From Pseudomonas chlororaphis (GTDB lineage Bacteria > Pseudomonadota > Gammaproteobacteria > Pseudomonadales > Pseudomonadaceae): 48,631 nucleotides of DNA. Positions within the stretch are counted from its first letter, which is position 1, and the number at the start of each line of letters is the position of its first letter. A program made the translations under genes and the position numbers. This document shows positions 43,982 through 48,631 of the stretch, one piece after another. The stretch spans positions 1 through 48,631 of the forward strand of contig NZ_JSFK01000057.1 in the NCBI RefSeq assembly GCF_000783395.1, given 5' to 3'. Below the pieces are notes generated by a model that saw only the letters and a list, made by a program, of their open reading frames with translations, was not told the origin of the DNA and ran no database searches.

Positions 43982-46785
43982 GGCTTGACCACCACTTGTG
44001 GGCCCATGCCGTCACCGTTGCGGAAGGTTGGCAGCGCGGCGGAGTTGACGTAGCGCACACCGTCCCAGCTCGGCAATGGGGTTGGCATCAGTTGCAGCTG
44101 ACCGGGTTTCTCCAGGTCCCAACGCAGCAGCATCGAGTTGTCTTCATGCTGAGTGTTGTGACAGTGCTCCATGTAGGTCCCGGCGAACTCGCGGAAGTTG
44201 ATCGCCATTTCCACACTGTCCAGACCATCGGCTTCGGAGCCGATGCGATAGACGTCTTTGCGTGCCCATTTTTCCCACTCTGGCGGGGCCTTGCCGCCGC
44301 GACTGAGGATGATCCCCTCCTCGAAGTGCACATGCACCGGATGGCTCCAGCCCTTGCCGCCGGCCTTGATGTTCCAGACCTCCAGGGTGCCGAACCCGGT
44401 AACACCGGCATCGGTCGGGCCGCTCGACAGTTGCGTCGAAGCGTTCAGACGACGCGGGTCCATGTGGAAACCGAAACCGCCATCGGTCTTGACCGTCCAT
44501 GGCGCTTCATCGGTGCCGTCGGAGCGGCCGAAGGTGAAGGTGCGGTGGCGAGCCTTGGCTAGCACGGCTTTGTCGGCGGCGTTTTCGCGGTGGAGCTTCA
44601 GCGGGATCATCACCAGCCCTTCAGCCTTGCCGGGTTTGGCCGGTTCGTAGGCTGCCGGGTTCATCGCCAGATCCTGGCCGGTGTAAGCCTTGACGTTGAG
44701 CTGCAAGACCTTGCCCACCGCCGGATCGCCTCTGTCCCACTGCGGGCCCTTGCTGGTCTGTTTGATCACCGCCAGGTATCTCTCCGACAGGATGTCGCCC
44801 AGCGTGATGACATCTTTGGGTCCCTTGCCGTCGTCGTGAGCCTGCAGGTTGACGAAGAACAGCTTGTCCCCCGGTTTGATGCCGTTTTTCGAGAAGTTGA
44901 CGATGATGTCGAAGCGCTCGGCGATGCCCTGGGTCGGCAGGATCGCGTTGTGGTTCTGTTTATCGCCATCGGCGTCGAGGTCCATGCTGCCGTCGAACGG
45001 TACGCTGTGTTCCATGATGTTGCCGTCGTTGGCGATCATGTGGAACGGCACGCGGCTGTAAGTCACGCCGGAGTTTTTCGGGCCCTGAAATTCACCACCG
45101 CTGCCTTTGATTTCGCGCACCAGCGCCAGTTTGAAGTAGCGCGACACCGAGCCGTTGAGGATGCGGAAACGATAACTGCGCGCGCGCACATCGAGGGTCG
45201 GCTTCCACTGCCAGTTGACCAGCATCTGATCGCCGATAAAGCCGTCGGTGTTGAACGGGTTGAACCACAACTGACCTTCCTGATCCCAAGCCTTGTCGGC
45301 CAGCACCAAGTTGACGTCGTAATCGCGGTTACCCCACGGCAAGGCGCTGCCGCTAGGGAAACGCAGGTTGACGCCGTCGTCCACCGATTCATTGCCGCGA
45401 TCCAGCGCGCTGTAGTAGTTCATCATCGCCGCGTTGCCCTTGTAGACGTTCTGCGCGGTGAAATCGAGCATGTGATCGTGGAACCAGTGAGTGCTCATGG
45501 TCTCGCGCCAGTCCCCACGGATTTTGATCGTGCCGTGGTCGCAGGTCTTCTTCGCCGGCGCCAAGTCGTTGACCCACAAGGTTTCACCCGGTGCGCACGG
45601 GAACGCCGCACGTGGGTCTTCGGCCTTGGTGTTGATGCTGTCGTAACCGGCGAGCTGGATCGGCCAGCGATAGTCATAAAACTGTCCGGGGAAGAAGAAT
45701 GCGTTGGCATAGCCGTCGCTTTCCGCCGGCGCGTGACCGTTGTGTTCGTGGGTGCTGATGGTGTGCAGACCGAAACCACGGTTGGCCGACGGGTCGATCG
45801 GCAAGCCGTTGTAGTGGCGCATCATCACTGGTTGGCCGTAGCGCACCATCAACAGTTTCGGCGGCAGCGTGCCGTCGAAAGTCCACACCGAGTTGTGGTT
45901 TTGCACGGGCATGTTCGGGTGGAAGCGCGGGTCGACGCCTTTGGCGGTGCCATCGGTCAGCGGCACGCCAGCGACGTTGTGATACAAGCCGCCGGGGCCG
46001 AACTCGCCCACTGCGTAATGGTGCATTTGCACACTGTCACGCAGACCACCGTTGAGGCGCGCGCCGGTCTGCGCGGTTTTGTAGGCGACTTGCGGGTAGA
46101 ACTCGTTCCAGCGCTGATGCGCCCAGCCTTTTCCTGGTGGCCGGCCTTCGGCGGAGGAGCCGATGTGGCGGTTGAGGAACACTTCGATCTGCGCCTGCCA
46201 CGGATTGCGGTCGACGACGTTGGAGAACTGGCTGGGGAATGGCGTCAGCCCCGGTTGGCGCAGGAACGTATCGAGGGCAGTGCCGGGTGGCGCGCTGCGG
46301 GCGACGTTGTTCGGGTCCTGAGCCGGTGCCGGGCCAATCGCGGCCGGCGGAAATGGCAACGGTGCGGCCGGGGTGGTCGGGTCGAGCTTTTCCGGGCCGA
46401 ACTCTTCGAACAGGGTCAACTGCTGAGTGAACGGTTGCGCGCCATAGAGCGGGCTCGGCTTGCCGTTGGTGGGGTAGTTGAAACTCGTCTGCACCGTCGG
46501 CGGCAGAATGTTTTCCGTGCGGGTCGAGTCGCGGCTGCCTTTGACGCCGTCGGGCAAGTCGAAGGAATCTTCGTTGGCCTCGGGCAGGGTCAGGATGTTA
46601 TTGAGCGCGCCGGCGCGGTCGGTTGGTTCGTCGTAGTACGCCGACGGGTCGGAGGTTTCCGGCTGTCGCTCGTCATCGATGGGGCTGGCGCGGACGCCGG
46701 CCATGCTGCCGAGGGTCAACATCAGAAAGACGCTCAGAGGCGTCAGCAGGAAAGTGTTGCTTGGGTCACGCGTTGCTCTGTCCAT
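43978..46785 (-). CDS. mcoA: Large multicopper oxidase, McoA-like
   Basis: A 935-aa exported oxidase. The signal peptide is FLLTPLSVFLMLTLGSMAGVRA, not twin-arginine. A low-complexity Pro/Asp-rich region spans about residues 35-190. Copper ligand motifs are HEHNGH (346-351), HWFHDH (433-438), HPVHVH (815-820) and HCHNTQHEDNSM (874-885), so both type 1 and trinuclear sites look complete. It is twice as long as CotA/CueO oxidases; the size and locus fit McoA of P. putida, one of its Mn(II) oxidases. I use the ATG at 46785, which has GAGGCGG upstream. The longer frame starts with a TTG at 46827 that lies in the sigma-54 -12 element, so it cannot be within the transcript. Substrate is inferred. 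Confidence 0.85.
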   Translation of the reverse strand: MDRATRDPSNTFLLTPLSVFLMLTLGSMAGVRASPIDDERQPETSDPSAYYDEPTDRAGALNNILTLPEANEDSFDLPDGVKGSRDSTRTENILPPTVQTSFNYPTNGKPSPLYGAQPFTQQLTLFEEFGPEKLDPTTPAAPLPFPPAAIGPAPAQDPNNVARSAPPGTALDTFLRQPGLTPFPSQFSNVVDRNPWQAQIEVFLNRHIGSSAEGRPPGKGWAHQRWNEFYPQVAYKTAQTGARLNGGLRDSVQMHHYAVGEFGPGGLYHNVAGVPLTDGTAKGVDPRFHPNMPVQNHNSVWTFDGTLPPKLLMVRYGQPVMMRHYNGLPIDPSANRGFGLHTISTHEHNGHAPAESDGYANAFFFPGQFYDYRWPIQLAGYDSINTKAEDPRAAFPCAPGETLWVNDLAPAKKTCDHGTIKIRGDWRETMSTHWFHDHMLDFTAQNVYKGNAAMMNYYSALDRGNESVDDGVNLRFPSGSALPWGNRDYDVNLVLADKAWDQEGQLWFNPFNTDGFIGDQMLVNWQWKPTLDVRARSYRFRILNGSVSRYFKLALVREIKGSGGEFQGPKNSGVTYSRVPFHMIANDGNIMEHSVPFDGSMDLDADGDKQNHNAILPTQGIAERFDIIVNFSKNGIKPGDKLFFVNLQAHDDGKGPKDVITLGDILSERYLAVIKQTSKGPQWDRGDPAVGKVLQLNVKAYTGQDLAMNPAAYEPAKPGKAEGLVMIPLKLHRENAADKAVLAKARHRTFTFGRSDGTDEAPWTVKTDGGFGFHMDPRRLNASTQLSSGPTDAGVTGFGTLEVWNIKAGGKGWSHPVHVHFEEGIILSRGGKAPPEWEKWARKDVYRIGSEADGLDSVEMAINFREFAGTYMEHCHNTQHEDNSMLLRWDLEKPGQLQLMPTPLPSWDGVRYVNSAALPTFRNGDGMGPQVVVKP

Positions 46786-46821
46786 CACCAGCCGCCTCAT
46801 CAAGGAAGGGGTGATGGTGTT

Positions 46822-46838
46822 TTGCAACTAGTGCGCCA
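46822..46838 (-). promoter_or_regulatory. Sigma-54 promoter of the mcoA operon
   Basis: On the minus strand TGGCGCA (46838-46832), CTAG, then TTGCAA (46827-46822) match the -24/-12 consensus TGGCACG-N4-TTGCA with correct spacing. Predicted transcription start is near 46812, about 27 bases before the mcoA ATG. An NtrC-type regulator is encoded in the same locus. Confidence 0.85.
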
Positions 46839-46892
46839 AGAAATTATTTCCAGTTGTAACAGAGACTTGGAAGGTCTACGGGTTTTCCCACT

Positions 46893-46927
46893 CCCCGGTG
46901 ACCGGGGCTTGACACCCACTGATGGGG
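46893..46927. promoter_or_regulatory. Candidate upstream activator sites for the NtrC-type regulator
   Basis: CCCCGGT-G-ACCGGGG (46893-46907) is a perfect 15-base palindrome, and CCCA-CTGA-TGGG (46916-46927) is a smaller one. Both lie about 80-115 bases upstream of the predicted start, the usual place for enhancer-binding-protein sites. Assignment to the MnxR-like protein is inferred from position. Confidence 0.5.
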
Positions 46928-46962
46928 GAAGTTCATAAATTTTTGCGGCATTTATAAACCTG

Positions 46963-47047
46963 TGTAGGAGCTGCCGAAGGCTGCGATCTTTTGATCTTGG
47001 TTTTTAAGATCAAGATCAAAAGATCGCAGCCTTCGGCAGCTCCTACA
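46963..47047. repeat. Large perfect hairpin, REP-type, copy 2
   Basis: Arms of 37 bases (46963-46999 and 47011-47047) pair perfectly around an 11-base loop. The arms differ from copy 1 at one position per arm (C to A on the left, G to T on the right), which keeps the base pair. It follows the 3' end of the second kinase gene and precedes the mcoA promoter region. Confidence 0.9.
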
Positions 47048-47062
47048 GGGGGAGGGTGTGAA

Positions 47063-48511
47063 TCAGGGGACCAGTTGAAAGGCCAGGCGCACCGTGGTGC
47101 CCTCGCCCTCGCGGCTGTCGAGGGTCACGCCGCCGCCGAAGCGTTCCATGATGCGTTTGACCAGCACCAGGCCGACACCGAGGCCGCCAGACTTGGTGGT
47201 GAAAAACGGCCGGAAGGCCATGGTGCGTTGTTCCTCATTCATGCCTTTACCCGTGTCGCTGAGCACCACGCACACGCCACGGTCTTCGCTCGGTTCCAGG
47301 CTGACGGTCAGCGTGCCGCCCTTGTCCATCGCCTCCAGTGCATTGGCCAGCAGGCTGTTGAGGATCTGTGTCAGTTGCACCGGTTGGCTGAGCACCATGG
47401 GTGTGTGCTGCGGATGAAACACCACCTGCACGCCGGCTCTGGCGATCTGCTGTTCAAACGCGACAAGGCTTTCGTGCAGCGCTGCCACCAGATTCACCGG
47501 TTCCGGATCATCGTTGAGCGGACGCAGTGACTGCAGCAGTTCGCGTACCCATTTCGACATGCGATCGACCTGGCCAATGATGTCGTTGATGTTCTTCTGC
47601 GCCGGGCCGGCGTCGAACTCCAGCGCCAGTTCAGCGCTGGAACGGATGGTCGCCAACGGATTGCGCAAACTATGCGCCACGGCGGACGACATCTCACCCA
47701 GCGCGACAAAGGTTTCGTTGGCGATCAGTTGCTTTTGCTGGGCCGCGAGCAGGATCGCCGCGCGCCGAACGATCCAGTACAGACCCAGATAAATCAGCCC
47801 GCCCCCGAGCGCGGTGGCCAGCCAGATCAGCACCATCCCGCGCTCCATGCGCGCGATCAGATCCTTGGGCTCCTTGTAGATTTCGACCATTGCTGTGACG
47901 TTCTTGCCCTCGGCGTCGAACAGCGGAATGTAGTTCTCGATGAAGATGTAGTCCGGCGGCGTGATGAATTTCTGTTCTTCGCGGGCCTTGTCGACGTCGT
48001 GATAACTGGCGGACACCGGGATTTTTTCGTTAAAGGCGCGATCGAGGTCTTCATCGGCATGAATGTTGGTGCCAATGAGCGCGGGATTGGTTGACCAGAT
48101 GACCTGGCGGTCCGGCGCGTAGATGTTGGCGAGAATCACATCCGGCAAGTGTTCGATGTGATCGAGAAACTCGCCCCGAGCATCGGCCCGAGCTTGCGGA
48201 CTGACGTCGGGAAAGTTCGCGTCCTGACGCGGGTCGAGCAATTCACCCATCGTGCGGATATTGGGAATGGAAACATGACGTACCTCGGCCGAGGCAATCG
48301 CCTGAATGAACTGTGCGGTGAGCAAGGCATCGCGCTGCACGCTTTCATCAATGACAAAACGCGTCGACACCGCGCCAAGCGCGATGGCCACGGTACCAAT
48401 CACCGCCATGCTGATCAGCGAAAACCAGCGCAGCAGGTTGAACGACTGCTTGCGCGAGCCCAAGCGCAGATTGCCCTCCTCAACCGGAAGCGATTTCGAC
48501 TGCATGTTCAT
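47063..48511 (-). CDS. Sensor histidine kinase, MnxS-like (kinase B)
   Basis: A 482-aa paralogue of kinase A at 41293. Helices FNLLRWFSLISMAVIGTVAIALG (about 24-46) and MVLIWLATALGGGLIYLGLYWIV enclose a periplasmic sensor domain. H-box SSAVAHSLRNPLATI, N-box SLLANALEAMDKGG, G-boxes DTGKGM and GGLGVGLVLVKRI are intact. No receiver domain is attached and no second regulator lies nearby, so it may signal to the same MnxR-like protein as kinase A. The start ATG at 48511 has CGGGAAG upstream; in-frame ATGs at 48532 and 48505 and a frame to 48553 are alternatives. Confidence 0.85.
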   Translation of the reverse strand: MNMQSKSLPVEEGNLRLGSRKQSFNLLRWFSLISMAVIGTVAIALGAVSTRFVIDESVQRDALLTAQFIQAIASAEVRHVSIPNIRTMGELLDPRQDANFPDVSPQARADARGEFLDHIEHLPDVILANIYAPDRQVIWSTNPALIGTNIHADEDLDRAFNEKIPVSASYHDVDKAREEQKFITPPDYIFIENYIPLFDAEGKNVTAMVEIYKEPKDLIARMERGMVLIWLATALGGGLIYLGLYWIVRRAAILLAAQQKQLIANETFVALGEMSSAVAHSLRNPLATIRSSAELALEFDAGPAQKNINDIIGQVDRMSKWVRELLQSLRPLNDDPEPVNLVAALHESLVAFEQQIARAGVQVVFHPQHTPMVLSQPVQLTQILNSLLANALEAMDKGGTLTVSLEPSEDRGVCVVLSDTGKGMNEEQRTMAFRPFFTTKSGGLGVGLVLVKRIMERFGGGVTLDSREGEGTTVRLAFQLVP

Positions 48512-48532
48512 GGCGGCGACTTCCCGATACAT

Positions 48533-48542
48533 CCCTATAGGG
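48533..48542. promoter_or_regulatory. Short palindrome upstream of kinase B
   Basis: CCCTATAGGG is a perfect 10-base palindrome just upstream of the kinase B start. No sigma-54 -24/-12 pair is seen nearby. It may be a regulator site or chance. Confidence 0.25.
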
Positions 48543-48620
48543 TTATAGCCCACGGGTGGGGGTTTGCCCGGTTGCGGGGATATCGACCCGATAACACCGC
48601 CCCCACAAACACCAAAGAAC

Positions 48621-48631
48621 CTTGTGGGAGC
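48621..48631. repeat. Partial REP element at the window end
   Basis: CTTGTGGGAGC at the very end matches the first bases of the TGTGGGAGC-type REP seen at 17619. TTGTGGG (48622-48628) also pairs with CCCACAA at 48602-48608. The element is cut by the window edge. Confidence 0.5.

Noticed and set aside
46786..46827. TTG start at 46827 for the oxidase
   Set aside because: The TTG is part of the sigma-54 -12 element, so it precedes the predicted transcription start.
44590..46938. 782-codon frame antisense to mcoA
   Set aside because: The multicopper oxidase has all copper motifs in the other strand; this frame has no motif and runs through the sigma-54 promoter.

Overview
The window reads as a chromosomal segment of a fluorescent Pseudomonas (P. 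fluorescens group). The supports are the high-GC coding style, three classes of Pseudomonas REP-type inverted repeats, an hcp-vgrG type VI secretion (T6SS) island, and a sigma-54 regulated multicopper-oxidase locus resembling the mnx/mcoA genes of P. putida. All calls come from reading translations and motifs; no database search was run.

Layout. (1) 1-9.8 kb is an orphan T6SS island: the 3' end of hcp, a terminator-like hairpin, vgrG, a DUF4123 adaptor, a 1003-aa cargo protein of unrecognised activity, two paralogous exported Sel1-repeat proteins (probable immunity proteins) with the remnant of a further copy between them, and a convergent lipoprotein with an FGE/SUMF1-like fold. The 3' part of this island is AT-rich and uses TTG starts. 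(2) 9.9-19.4 kb holds accessory and housekeeping genes: a VanW-domain protein, a glycosyltransferase, small conserved proteins, an ABC transporter operon ending in an AttH/CrtC-like lipoprotein, and an inner-membrane sulfatase/phosphoethanolamine-transferase-like protein. (3) 19.7-37.6 kb is a Wzx/Wzy-dependent exopolysaccharide locus of 15 co-directional genes, mostly overlapping by a few bases. It covers UDP-glucuronate supply, a 4-epimerase, an initiating phosphoglycosyltransferase, a degenerate CpsD-like protein, an OPX lipoprotein, a Wzz/GumC-like protein, three glycosyltransferases, a Wzy-like polymerase, a polysaccharide deacetylase, a Wzx flippase, a glycoside-hydrolase-like exported protein and three acyltransferase-like proteins. 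(4) 37.7-39.8 kb has a methyltransferase, a HigBA/RelE-type toxin-antitoxin pair and a small exported protein. (5) 39.8-48.6 kb is an mnx-like locus on the minus strand: sensor kinase, multicopper oxidase (McoA-like), SCO1-cytochrome c fusion, a second paralogous sensor kinase and an NtrC-type regulator. A near-consensus sigma-54 promoter and upstream palindromes lie directly before the oxidase gene.

How the genes work together. The T6SS genes form a delivery-cargo-immunity module. The polysaccharide genes encode sugar activation, lipid-linked repeat assembly, flipping, polymerisation, export and decoration of one polymer, probably containing uronic acid. In the last block two kinases probably feed one sigma-54 activator that switches on the oxidase operon.

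The least described parts are the T6SS cargo with its tandem Sel1 partners, the polysaccharide locus with its Walker-A-deficient CpsD-like protein, and the architecture of the mcoA promoter.
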